Assembly: GCA_964518595.1 (NCBI GenBank)
Contig: CAZFHA010000017.1
Span: forward strand, 1-64,000
From: CAZFHA01 sp964518595
GTDB lineage: Bacteria > Bacillota > Clostridia > Saccharofermentanales > Saccharofermentanaceae
Length of the DNA: 64,000 nt
Direction: 5' to 3'
Within the stretch, counting starts at the first letter, position 1. Every line of letters starts with the position of its first letter. Below the pieces are notes generated by a model. It was not told the origin of the DNA, did no database searches, and saw only the letters and a list, made by a program, of their open reading frames with translations. Positions 56,252 through 64,000 of the stretch are shown here, piece after piece. The position numbers and the translations under genes were made by a program.

Positions 56252-56285
56252 GGGAGATCTGCTCTGCTGCGGCTCTCCCCTTTCT
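56252..56285 (+). terminator. Probable terminator after the aldolase gene
   Basis: GGGAGA (56252-56257) pairs with TCTCCC (56274-56279) around a CTGC-rich loop, followed by CCTTTCTT. Stem and T run are moderate; it lies 40 bases past the stop. Confidence 0.5.
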
Positions 56286-57550
56286 TATACAAGCGAAGCA
56301 GCTCTCTTCTTATGAAGAGCATTTAAAATAGGAATCATTACGGCTGCAACCAGACCGGCAGAAAAACCGGTATTATATAAGTTCATCCCCCCATGGAGAA
56401 AACCGGCATAAAGTACCAAAGAAGAATTAAGAAAACCAGCTACAACACCCCAAACCCAGCCATAATGTCCGGCTATAGGAGCCAAAGCCGTTCCAAAGAG
56501 TGCCGCCAGTAGAATCGCTGGATCATTAATGTTCCAAGTTTTTAAGGTGCTGCCAATAAAAACGCCGAAAATAACCGGTAAAATATTTTTGAAATGCTTA
56601 CCATAGCCACTAAAACCCACTATAGTTAAAATTCCACCAATAGTTGGACCATTTAGTTCGCCTTGCACCACAAGGACATACACCACAGCCAACACACCAT
56701 TCAGTCCCATATTCATAAGGGTTGCTTCCAACCCTGCCTCCTGGATAAAATCGCTCCCCAGCCGTCCGGAATGGGAATAGATTTCTTTGAGCCCCCGAAG
56801 AGAACCGTAACTTTTTATAAAGCCATAAAGAAAAAAGCAGGCAAAAAGCCCCAGAAGAGCCGTAGCCATCAAAGTATTATTACCTGTACTCCAGAGCAGT
56901 CTAGGCTCAGCCTTATAGCCAAAGGATTTGAACAGTGAGGCATAAATCCCTCCAATCAGACCGGCGGCCAAGCCCACATTATATAGAGCAAAGCCTTGAT
57001 GAATTTTGACGCTGTGCCCAGCCACTGGGGGTAATAAAAATCCGATGCTAACACCAATAAGAAGGCCTAAGGGCCAAGCAATCCAAGGCTTGAAACCAAT
57101 AATAAAAATTACTTCTGTCACAAAGGGCGCCAAGCAGCTCCCTAAGAAAGCCACATGAATGTATTTTTTGAAGGGCTCTTTTTGCACTCGGGCATAAAGG
57201 GCTACACCAAAAATAATCGGCCAAACATTAAATAAATTTTTCCCAAACAAGCCAAAACTTCCCATCAAGAAAATTGCCGCCATATAGAGGCCGCTAAAGG
57301 GAACTTTCAGTTTGAGCAAGATAGCGATGGACAGTAACATTAATAATCCGGCATTCACCAAAGCCGCACCTAATCCACCCACAACAAAATAATCAGTTAT
57401 AAGCACATCAGAAGCAATGATAATGTTATATAAACCGCGAATAATCTCCTGGATTGGATCAAGAAATAAGCCAAATACCACCATAGCAATGGCCACCAGC
57501 CCCACAATACTATAACCTTCACTAATTGAAACACCCTTTGTTTTTGTCAT
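56285..57550 (-). CDS. DUF1576 membrane protein with internal duplication
   Basis: This is a 421-aa protein with about 12 membrane segments. It matches the DUF1576 family, whose role is unknown. Two halves share paired motifs: GKNLFNVWPIIFGV and GKHFKNILPVIFGV; LGSCLAPFVTEV and FGTALAPIAGHY; HQGFALYNVGLAAGLIG and HGGMNLYNTGFSAGLVA. The repeat suggests a two-fold transporter-like fold. Its start overlaps the stop of the NapH-like gene by one base (TAATG), so the two are translated together and probably form one system. No substrate can be inferred. Confidence 0.82.
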   Translation of the reverse strand: MTKTKGVSISEGYSIVGLVAIAMVVFGLFLDPIQEIIRGLYNIIIASDVLITDYFVVGGLGAALVNAGLLMLLSIAILLKLKVPFSGLYMAAIFLMGSFGLFGKNLFNVWPIIFGVALYARVQKEPFKKYIHVAFLGSCLAPFVTEVIFIIGFKPWIAWPLGLLIGVSIGFLLPPVAGHSVKIHQGFALYNVGLAAGLIGGIYASLFKSFGYKAEPRLLWSTGNNTLMATALLGLFACFFLYGFIKSYGSLRGLKEIYSHSGRLGSDFIQEAGLEATLMNMGLNGVLAVVYVLVVQGELNGPTIGGILTIVGFSGYGKHFKNILPVIFGVFIGSTLKTWNINDPAILLAALFGTALAPIAGHYGWVWGVVAGFLNSSLVLYAGFLHGGMNLYNTGFSAGLVAAVMIPILNALHKKRAASLV

Positions 57551-58632
57551 TATTTTTGTCTTTCCTTAGTATAAAACTTTTCTATTTGCTTGATAAACTT
57601 GGTTTGATAACCCAAAGTGCTTGTAGGGCAGATATCAACACAGTGACCACAGCCCAGACATTGGCTAGATTTAACAGGTATTTTATTCACTGCCGCCGCT
57701 TTTACATCAATGGACATAGGACAGACTTTACTACACTGTCCGCAGGCAATACATTCACTTTGATTGGTGTTAATTTGTTGACCAGCAGCCTTACTCAGAA
57801 GACCTAAACAGGTGCCTAGAGGGCAATAATAGCAATATCCCCGGCCTAGAAAGACGATCCAGAAAAACATAGCCGCCAAAAGCTCGCCCAACATATACTT
57901 ATAGGTTTCCAAATTTCCCACAAGGCTGAGGCTACCCGGTACTTGAACGCCCAGAATAAAAAGTAGCCACCATGAGAAAAATATAATCCCCAGTAGTAAA
58001 AATACCACTCTTGCCCAGACTAAAACCCGCTTTTTTCTGGGAGTAATAACTTTCTTTTTACCAGTCAAAGGAATAACTGGCGCAAAAATCTCGGCAGCAA
58101 ACCCATTAAACATACAGATTTTAGAACACTGAAAGCGCCTACCCCAAAGAAGTGTGCCAATAAACACCACTAAACTAACAATAAGGTAGAAAAGTAAAAC
58201 CGTCGTAATTCCGGCAGCCCCCCAGATCGGGAACCGGCTTTGGTAAAAAGTCGATTCCGGAACAAGTAGCTGCAGTGGGAGGCTCGTCCAAGGAAAAGGC
58301 ATCACGAAAAAATATAATTCCTGATTACCTAAGAGTATAGGTCCGAGGATATGTATCAGCAGGGCAGCAACAATGAAACCCAGTAGGTTCTGTTGTCGCA
58401 GCCGCTGCTTTTTATTCTTATTCCTCCTGAGGATACGCCAAGTCAAGAAAGAAGCAATAATAATATAAAAAGTCTTAATCCAATTTTCATAGATATGCCA
58501 GATCCAGCTAATCACTTTGGCCGCTTCTGGAGTAGCCTTGGGAGCATAGCCAAAGTTTAATCCCGCGATAATGAGACAAAAAATAATGTAGCTCCACAGA
58601 ATTATTTTTAGCCATTTCCGTTCTTTATCCAT
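57550..58632 (-). CDS. NapH-like 4Fe-4S ferredoxin membrane protein
   Basis: This is a 360-aa membrane protein with about six helices, in the NapH/NosR-like family. The N-terminal half lies in the membrane. Cysteine pairs occur in QCSKICMFN and GYCYYCPLGTC. The C-terminus holds two 4Fe-4S motifs: ECIACGQCSKVCPMS and QCLGCGHCVDICPTS. Such proteins pass electrons from quinol or another donor to a soluble partner. The gene is followed by DUF1576 with a 1-base overlap. AAAGGGA precedes the ATG. The partner reductase is not in the window. Confidence 0.87.
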   Translation of the reverse strand: MDKERKWLKIILWSYIIFCLIIAGLNFGYAPKATPEAAKVISWIWHIYENWIKTFYIIIASFLTWRILRRNKNKKQRLRQQNLLGFIVAALLIHILGPILLGNQELYFFVMPFPWTSLPLQLLVPESTFYQSRFPIWGAAGITTVLLFYLIVSLVVFIGTLLWGRRFQCSKICMFNGFAAEIFAPVIPLTGKKKVITPRKKRVLVWARVVFLLLGIIFFSWWLLFILGVQVPGSLSLVGNLETYKYMLGELLAAMFFWIVFLGRGYCYYCPLGTCLGLLSKAAGQQINTNQSECIACGQCSKVCPMSIDVKAAAVNKIPVKSSQCLGCGHCVDICPTSTLGYQTKFIKQIEKFYTKERQK

Positions 58633-58685
58633 CGCATATCCCTTTCTTAAAGACTACCTGTTACCGACTCATACTAAACTGTCTT

Positions 58686-59528
58686 TTAGCTATCAGAATT
58701 CACCTTCTTCTTACCTGACAAAAAGATAGTAGCAAAAATAGCTATCAGGATGAACACCAAGGCCAAACTAACCGTACCGATAATAATAGGATAGCTCTGA
58801 TCCAAGTTTGTTTGGCTAAGATGACGCTGCAAGATTCCGCCATAGGCCCACAGAAAAACGATCCCAAAAGCTGGACTTTTTCGCGTCCAGACTGTTAGTA
58901 CGGCTATAACGCAGCCAATCAGTAAAATCAAAATTGTCCAGATTTCCGGTGCAATGCCCCAGCCCTTCCAGCCGATATCCACCAGCCAAACAGTGACGTT
59001 AGCAATCAAGGCTACACAAGACCAGCCAAAGTAGACTTCTGTGGGGAGACGTAAAAAATACCGCTCTCTATTACTTAATCCGTCACCTAGAAAGGCCTTA
59101 GTCAAAAATCTGGAAGCCTGCCATAAGGTCGCTGCTAATAGAAAGGTCAAAACTAAGGATAAGGGAATAAGCAGAAAATGCCAAGCTACAATCCAAACCC
59201 CGTTGAGAAGGGTGCTTAAACTAAAATAGAGACAAACTTTTTTAAGATCCGAAACAGATAATTTTGCATCTTTAGCCTTAATAACCCTTACTAAGTAAAG
59301 AACTTGGGTAAGGAGCAGCAGGTAAATAATTCCCCAAATAGAAAATGTATAACCGGCTGGAGTAAAAAGGTTATTATAGCGATCAGAGATTTCCCCGGTA
59401 TTTAAACCGTTCAATGGCAAGGCATTAGCCACCACATTCATAGTGATCATTAACCCATAAAGTAGGAGAAGGATAAGGGATAGAATCGGAGCGGGAAATT
59501 TTCTTGTTTCGTGCGCATTCATATTCAT
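58686..59528 (-). CDS. TspO/MBR-related membrane protein
   Basis: This 280-aa protein has about eight membrane segments and resembles the large TspO-related proteins of Firmicutes (NLFTPAGYTFSIWGIIYLLL, LPTEVYFGWSCVALIANVTV). Classical TspO has only about 160 aa and five helices. Roles in porphyrin or redox signalling are known for TspO but not established for this group. GGAGG precedes the ATG. It lies 53 bases upstream of the NapH-like gene on the same strand and may share its transcript. Confidence 0.78.
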   Translation of the reverse strand: MNMNAHETRKFPAPILSLILLLLYGLMITMNVVANALPLNGLNTGEISDRYNNLFTPAGYTFSIWGIIYLLLLTQVLYLVRVIKAKDAKLSVSDLKKVCLYFSLSTLLNGVWIVAWHFLLIPLSLVLTFLLAATLWQASRFLTKAFLGDGLSNRERYFLRLPTEVYFGWSCVALIANVTVWLVDIGWKGWGIAPEIWTILILLIGCVIAVLTVWTRKSPAFGIVFLWAYGGILQRHLSQTNLDQSYPIIIGTVSLALVFILIAIFATIFLSGKKKVNSDS

Positions 59529-59662
59529 TTATCTTACCTCCATTCATAGATTAATAATACCACAGCCTTCCAGAACAACCAAAGTCAGGACTAAGTTAAA
59601 GACTACTCCCCAACCGTTACTCCTCTACTGCCAAAGCAGTATATCCGCCCCTATAGAAAAGT

Positions 59663-60496
59663 TTACACGCTATACAAACTACGAAGCAAAGCAATTTCTT
59701 CCTGATATCCCTCAATTTCATTGGGCGTTTCCAGATAGAAGGGAATCTCCCGGAGCAGCGGATGATTAATAATTCTGGTAATGGCTTCAATCCCCAGTTC
59801 TCCCTGCCCAATCTTTTCGTGACGGTCTTTATGGCTACCGGGAGGGTTCTTACTATCATTAAGGTGGATCGCCTTAAGCCGACCAATCCCCAGAACCTTA
59901 TCAAATTCTTCCAGTACCCCATCTAAGTTATTGATAATATCGTAGCCCCCATCAGAGACATGACAAGTGTCCAGACAGATGCCCAGCTTATCGCCTAAAG
60001 GAACTCGTTTTATTATCTCATTAAGCTCTTCAAAACTACGGCCTACCTCACTGCCCTTGCCGGCCATAGTCTCTAAAAGAATTGTGGTTGTCTGATCCTC
60101 AGTCATTACTGACGCCAACATCTGACTAATAAATTCTATTGCAACCTCTGTGCCCTGTTTGACATGACTGCCGGGATGAAAATTATATAGGGTACCGGGA
60201 ATGTATTCCAAGCGTCGAATATCTTCACGCATCATATCCTGGGCAAATTCCCGTAAACCCGGATCAGCGGCACTGGCATTCATGGTATAAGGTGCATGTG
60301 CCAAAATAGGGAATAGAGGCAACTCCTGAGCGAACTGATTATACGCGGCAATGTCCTCCAGATCCAATGGCTTAACCGCTCCTCCACGTGGGTTACGAGT
60401 AAAAAACTGAAACGTATTGCCTTTTATTGCGGCCGCTTGCTGGCCCATAGCCAGATAACCTTTTGATGAGGATAAGTGACATCCGATTTTAAACAT
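59663..60496 (-). CDS. nfo: Endonuclease IV (apurinic/apyrimidinic)
   Basis: This 277-aa TIM-barrel nuclease cuts DNA 5' to abasic sites and uses three zinc ions. Metal ligands are in MFKIGCHLSS, YNFHPGSHV, LLETMAGKGSEVG, GICLDTCHVSDGGYD, HLNDSKNPPGSHKDRH and FYLETPN. The length is standard. AGGTGAA lies before the ATG. It is the last gene of an apparent bcp-yaaA-nfo operon (17-base gap). Confidence 0.96.
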   Translation of the reverse strand: MFKIGCHLSSSKGYLAMGQQAAAIKGNTFQFFTRNPRGGAVKPLDLEDIAAYNQFAQELPLFPILAHAPYTMNASAADPGLREFAQDMMREDIRRLEYIPGTLYNFHPGSHVKQGTEVAIEFISQMLASVMTEDQTTTILLETMAGKGSEVGRSFEELNEIIKRVPLGDKLGICLDTCHVSDGGYDIINNLDGVLEEFDKVLGIGRLKAIHLNDSKNPPGSHKDRHEKIGQGELGIEAITRIINHPLLREIPFYLETPNEIEGYQEEIALLRSLYSV

Positions 60497-60513
60497 ATTT
60501 TCACCTGCCTATA

Positions 60514-61254
60514 TTAATTCTGTATAAAAACCATATGATTATGGCTGGAAAGATTTGGGTCAAAACAAAATCCCTCCCAGCTAAAATTCTGGAGCTCCTC
60601 TGCTCGTTGCAGTCGATGTTCTAAAATATAAGCCGCCATTACACCTCTGGCCATCTTAGCAATGGTTGCCAAAGTAACCAGGCGGCCTTTAGAGCGGCTT
60701 AAGAAATCAATATTGATAAATGTATCGGTGGGTCTGAGGTAGCGGCTAATAGTCTTGGCATATTCTTGCGAAGCCAAGTTAATCACCAAAGTTTTGGATT
60801 CCTGATAGAGCTCCCGATACAGGCTATCCCCCCAAAAATGATACAAATTTCCTGCCCCCATATCCAAAGGCGTTTGCATTTCCAACCGATAAGGCACGAT
60901 TCCATCCAGAGGCTTAAGTAGCCCATAGAGGCCGCTTAAAATACGTAAATGTTTTTGGGCATATCTTAGCGTCGGCTTTGAAAAGGTTTCGGGCTTCATA
61001 TACTGATAAACTAAGCCTTTATAGGTAAGCAGTGCCACCGTTCCCGGAAGACTGCCATCACCAAAGCCGATATAATCGTTATAAGCTTTCAGTGCCAAAG
61101 GCGGGTTTACCTTCAGAAGCCCCTCCAGTTCCCAAGGCTGATACTGTCTGAGCTTTTCTATGATGAGCTGGCTTCTGTCAATGAATTGCGGTATCACACC
61201 TGCCTTGGGCGCATCCCTACGCATATTCTTAGCTGGAGACAAAATTACAATCAC
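60514..61254 (-). CDS. yaaA: YaaA peroxide stress protein
   Basis: This 246-aa DUF328 protein limits free intracellular iron and peroxide-induced DNA damage in E. coli. Family motifs are MIVILSPAKNMR, SGLYGLLKPLDGIVPYRLEM and INLASQEYAKTI. It binds DNA in E. coli. Its first 4 bases overlap the end of bcp, so the two are translated together. Confidence 0.93.
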   Translation of the reverse strand: MIVILSPAKNMRRDAPKAGVIPQFIDRSQLIIEKLRQYQPWELEGLLKVNPPLALKAYNDYIGFGDGSLPGTVALLTYKGLVYQYMKPETFSKPTLRYAQKHLRILSGLYGLLKPLDGIVPYRLEMQTPLDMGAGNLYHFWGDSLYRELYQESKTLVINLASQEYAKTISRYLRPTDTFINIDFLSRSKGRLVTLATIAKMARGVMAAYILEHRLQRAEELQNFSWEGFCFDPNLSSHNHMVFIQN

Positions 61255-61721
61255 GCTTTATCTCCACCCAGCAAATAATCTAAAATTTCTTGGGCATTGG
61301 TATCTGGTTTTGCCTTGGGTATAACCTTTTCAATGTTGCCCTTTTCGTCAATAACGTAGGTACTTCTAACGATCCCCATGCTTACTTTGCCATACATCTT
61401 TTTCTCCTGCCAAACATCATAAGCCTTTATGGCCTTTAACTCAGGATCGGCTAATAAAATAAAAGGCAATTGATATTTTTCAGCAAATTTCTGGTGAGAA
61501 GCCACTGTATCTTTACTAATGCCAATCACAACAATATCATTTTGGCGAAAACGCTCATAATTGTCTGCAAAAGCACAAGCCTGACGAGTACATCCTGGGG
61601 TATTATCTTTAGGGTAAAAATACAGAACTACTTTTTTCCCTTTAAAATCTGACAGACAAACAGTATTCTGATCTTTATCTTGCAAGCAAAAATCCGGGGC
61701 AAGTATTCCTTTTTCTAGCAT
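61251..61721 (-). CDS. bcp: Thioredoxin-dependent thiol peroxidase (Bcp/PrxQ)
   Basis: This 156-aa peroxiredoxin reduces hydrogen peroxide and organic peroxides. The peroxidatic Cys lies in NTPGCTRQACAF, with the resolving Cys five residues later as in atypical 2-Cys Bcp. KKVVLYFYPKD precedes it. The gene starts the operon and overlaps yaaA by 4 bases. Confidence 0.95.
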   Translation of the reverse strand: MLEKGILAPDFCLQDKDQNTVCLSDFKGKKVVLYFYPKDNTPGCTRQACAFADNYERFRQNDIVVIGISKDTVASHQKFAEKYQLPFILLADPELKAIKAYDVWQEKKMYGKVSMGIVRSTYVIDEKGNIEKVIPKAKPDTNAQEILDYLLGGDKA

Positions 61722-61786
61722 ATCCTAATCTCCTTTACGACGATTCATTTCTTTATTACATTCTATTTTATATCATTATCTAGGCC

Positions 61787-63025
61787 TTAATAATCTTTAG
61801 GTTTCCCAGCAAGCAACATCTCTTTATTGAATAGTAAAAAGAGTGCCAAGAGGCCAAGAAGAACCCCCGTCCCCCAAAGCAACCATTCAATGGGAAAGCG
61901 ATCGGCCAAAGGCCCAAAAATCAGCATGGCCAAAGGCATAACTGAACTACTTATCATAGCCAAAACGCCGAATACTCTGCCTAAAAACTCTGGTTCAACC
62001 TTCTCCTGAATAAGCACCGTTGAAGGCGTATTAAACATAGGTAAGGTAAACCCGGCTGTCAACATAATAGCTAAGTATAGCCAGAAAATAGGACTAAACC
62101 CCAATAATAATGTGCTGATACCAATTACAATCCCTGCCGCACCCATGGTGTGCATCCGATTGCGAAAGCCTCCCCAAGAAGCTAAAAGCAGTCCCCCTAA
62201 GACCATCCCCAGGGCAAAAGCGATTTCTACTGCTGCCAGTTGCCATTTCTCACCACCGAAATTACGCGTAACTTGCAAAGGGGTTAAAAATGCTACCGGA
62301 GCAACTAAAAACATAAAAACCGCCATGAAGCCAAAGAATTTCTTCAAGTAAGAATGACTGCCGATATAGGCCAGACCCAGTTTAAAGTCAGTCAGATAGG
62401 ACTCTTTCCGACGACTGGCCGCTTCCTTATGAGTCGGAATCTTAACGAAAAACAGTAGAATAGAAATTCCGATAGCAGCAGTAACCACATCTACCAAGAA
62501 AATAATTCCCAGAGGAAAAATAGCCATTAAAGCAGCGCTGACAATGGGAGATAAAATACTGATAGAGGACTGAATGCTGGCGTTAAGCCCGTTAACACGA
62601 GTTAACTCTTTTTCCGGCACAATTTGTGGGAAAATCGCCCCAACTGTGGGAGTCTGAACCGCTGCTCCAACAGCGCGTATTGCAGCAATTAAGAAGAGCA
62701 TCCATAAGTCTTGATAGCCTGCCAAAAAGAACACCGCTAATACTAGGGTTGATAAGGCAATGCCACCATCGGCCAGCATAATCAAGCTTTTCCGATTAAA
62801 GCGGTCGGCCCACACGCCTCCCAGAGGTGATAGTAAAAGGGTTGGCAAAAAAGCACTCAAAATCATCAGGGTCATCATTGAGCCTGACTGGGTTGATAGG
62901 GTTACATGCCACATAATGGCATACTGCACCATAGACGAACCAAATAGTGTAATTGTTTGGCTGGTCAGAAAAAGTGTCGTTTTACGTTTCCAGTGATAAA
63001 AAGCAAGGTCATTTCCAGTTGTCAT
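61787..63025 (-). CDS. MFS transporter (macrolide-efflux-like)
   Basis: This is a 412-aa secondary transporter with twelve predicted helices. The MFS loop 2-3 motif appears as PLGGVWADRFNRKSL, and DVVTAAIGISILLFF lies near the middle. Similarity is to MefA-type drug exporters, but many relatives have no known substrate. It is single; a promoter lies somewhere in the 105-base spacer upstream. No regulator is adjacent. Confidence 0.82.
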   Translation of the reverse strand: MTTGNDLAFYHWKRKTTLFLTSQTITLFGSSMVQYAIMWHVTLSTQSGSMMTLMILSAFLPTLLLSPLGGVWADRFNRKSLIMLADGGIALSTLVLAVFFLAGYQDLWMLFLIAAIRAVGAAVQTPTVGAIFPQIVPEKELTRVNGLNASIQSSISILSPIVSAALMAIFPLGIIFLVDVVTAAIGISILLFFVKIPTHKEAASRRKESYLTDFKLGLAYIGSHSYLKKFFGFMAVFMFLVAPVAFLTPLQVTRNFGGEKWQLAAVEIAFALGMVLGGLLLASWGGFRNRMHTMGAAGIVIGISTLLLGFSPIFWLYLAIMLTAGFTLPMFNTPSTVLIQEKVEPEFLGRVFGVLAMISSSVMPLAMLIFGPLADRFPIEWLLWGTGVLLGLLALFLLFNKEMLLAGKPKDY

Positions 63026-63130
63026 ACTTCCACTCTCTTTACATCATACCAAGCGGCTGTCAATTCTTCCGTTTTCTATCTATACTTGTACTTGTCACAA
63101 GCATAGAACCAGTATAGGAGATTTACCCTT

Positions 63131-64000
63131 CTAGGGCAAGCTAATTCCAGACAGGCTGCCATCAAGACGCTGGCAAAGCAGAAGATAATAAGACCTTGAG
63201 GGCTCCCCCCTAGAGGGCACTTCCAAGCTTTTTCGAAAATAGGCAAAACGATATTGACGCAAAAAATCACGGTACTTCTTCGTTGGAATATCAGAATTTT
63301 CCAAAAGTTTTTCTATTTCTTCTCGCAAAAAAGCTGGGCTCTCTAAGTCACCGGAAAGTGCCGGTAGATCTTGCAAAAAGTGATCATAGCGCAAACACTC
63401 TTTCAGGTGCTCTTTATCCGGAAGCACTATCAAGTCCGTAGCAACGCTGTCCTCCGCAAAAGCAGAGGATACAAATTGAAAAACCCTAGAAAACCAGTCC
63501 CGATTACTCACCGGAGCTGCTCTGGGAACAATCATTTTGCCCAAGAAAGTGTATAGTCCGTAAGCATCAACAAAGCAAGTTTCCAAATAAGCCAGGGTGT
63601 GCCGTAAGAGTCCCGAATTGTAAAAAGTATCAACCAGAAAGTCTATCTTTTTCAAAGCCAGAATCTCTTTCGGGCTGAGCCATGTTGTTTTAATTACTTC
63701 ATAAGGGGGATACTGCCGAAAATCCCCATCCTGATATTCAGGCATCTGGGTACCGGGAAGTTTTTTTAAAAAGCCCACCTGCAGTTGATCGCCTTTAAGC
63801 TGATAAACATCATTAAAGGATTGCCGGAAGTCACTTAGAGTCTCATAAGGAAGGCCAACAATTAAATCCAAATGGGTATGTACAGCGGTTTTCTGGGTTA
63901 AATAATTAATATTGGTCTGAATACGAGTAAAATCTGCCGGACGCTTTACTGCCTTCAGGGCCGGTTTAAAAGTCGATTGAATACCGCATTCTACCTGAAT
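63131..64000 (-). CDS. Radical SAM protein with DUF4080-like C-terminus (5' end outside the window)
   Basis: The reading frame runs open to the window edge, so at least 289 residues of its C-terminal part are here. At the edge it reads VECGIQSTFKPALK, then HLDLIVGLPYETLSDF, which is the late radical SAM barrel strand with a conserved Leu-Pro pair. The rest (VGFLKKLPGTQMPEY, and beyond) is typical of B12-binding radical SAM proteins with a DUF4080 tail. The CxxxCxxC cluster and any cobalamin domain lie beyond base 64000. The substrate is unknown. Confidence 0.85.
   Translation of the reverse strand: MQVECGIQSTFKPALKAVKRPADFTRIQTNINYLTQKTAVHTHLDLIVGLPYETLSDFRQSFNDVYQLKGDQLQVGFLKKLPGTQMPEYQDGDFRQYPPYEVIKTTWLSPKEILALKKIDFLVDTFYNSGLLRHTLAYLETCFVDAYGLYTFLGKMIVPRAAPVSNRDWFSRVFQFVSSAFAEDSVATDLIVLPDKEHLKECLRYDHFLQDLPALSGDLESPAFLREEIEKLLENSDIPTKKYRDFLRQYRFAYFRKSLEVPSRGEPSRSYYLLLCQRLDGSLSGISLP

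Overview
The window looks like a chromosomal segment of a Gram-positive anaerobe of the Bacillota, most likely class Clostridia. The base composition is moderate and most genes have strong GGAGG-type ribosome binding sites. Two very large surface proteins end in sortase-like C-terminal signals. Other clues are an FMN riboswitch, a tryptophan-type T-box, a YesM/YesN two-component pair, oxygen-labile iron-sulfur L-serine dehydratase, an ECF riboflavin transporter and a spore-photoproduct-lyase homologue. Genus and species cannot be assigned from the sequence alone. I see no tRNA, rRNA, CRISPR array, phage genes or intact insertion sequence.

Layout. 1-6.7 kb (minus strand): a sugar-responsive locus with a family 2 glycoside hydrolase, a YesM-type histidine kinase, a YesN-type AraC response regulator and a sugar-binding lipoprotein. 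6.7-14 kb: an MntP manganese exporter, then glutamate synthase (gltB-gltD) with a clear promoter. 14-24 kb: a YbiT-like ABC-F ATPase with a degenerate second nucleotide site, a cell-wall amidase, an SDR with a disordered tail, a riboflavin uptake operon (FMN riboswitch, ribU, vanZ-like), a membrane GGDEF protein, a HAD phosphatase preceded by a perfect 36-bp palindrome, a DUF421 protein and threonine aldolase. 24-31 kb: a 1163-aa surface protein with InlB-type repeats, then a T-box-controlled ABC importer whose specifier reads Trp.

31-42.5 kb: a plus-strand cluster (C69 peptidase, Cof-type HAD phosphatase, nucleoside phosphorylase, SPL-like radical SAM enzyme, SDR), a truncated AAA ATPase relic and a 1974-aa beta-helix surface protein. 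42.9-56 kb: uracil/xanthine permease, a UroD-family enzyme divergent from an AraC regulator, a Na/Pi symporter, L-serine dehydratase (two subunits), leucyl aminopeptidase, a FetAB-type exporter, UvsE endonuclease, nitroreductase and a class II aldolase. 56-64 kb: a duplicated DUF1576 membrane protein translationally coupled to a NapH-like ferredoxin membrane protein, a TspO-like protein, an oxidative-stress operon (bcp, yaaA, nfo), an MFS exporter and a truncated radical SAM gene.

How the genes work together. The first locus probably senses an extracellular glycan and controls binding and hydrolysis of its sugars. GltBD, serine dehydratase, aminopeptidase, threonine aldolase and the Trp-type transporter handle amino nitrogen. 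The uvsE, nfo, SPL-like, bcp and yaaA genes form a notable DNA-damage and peroxide defence complement. The most unusual items are the SPL homologue without the usual hydrogen-donor cysteine beside a nucleosidase, the ABC-F with a lost second ATP site, the perfect palindrome, the modular giant surface protein, and the DUF1576/NapH-like pair.
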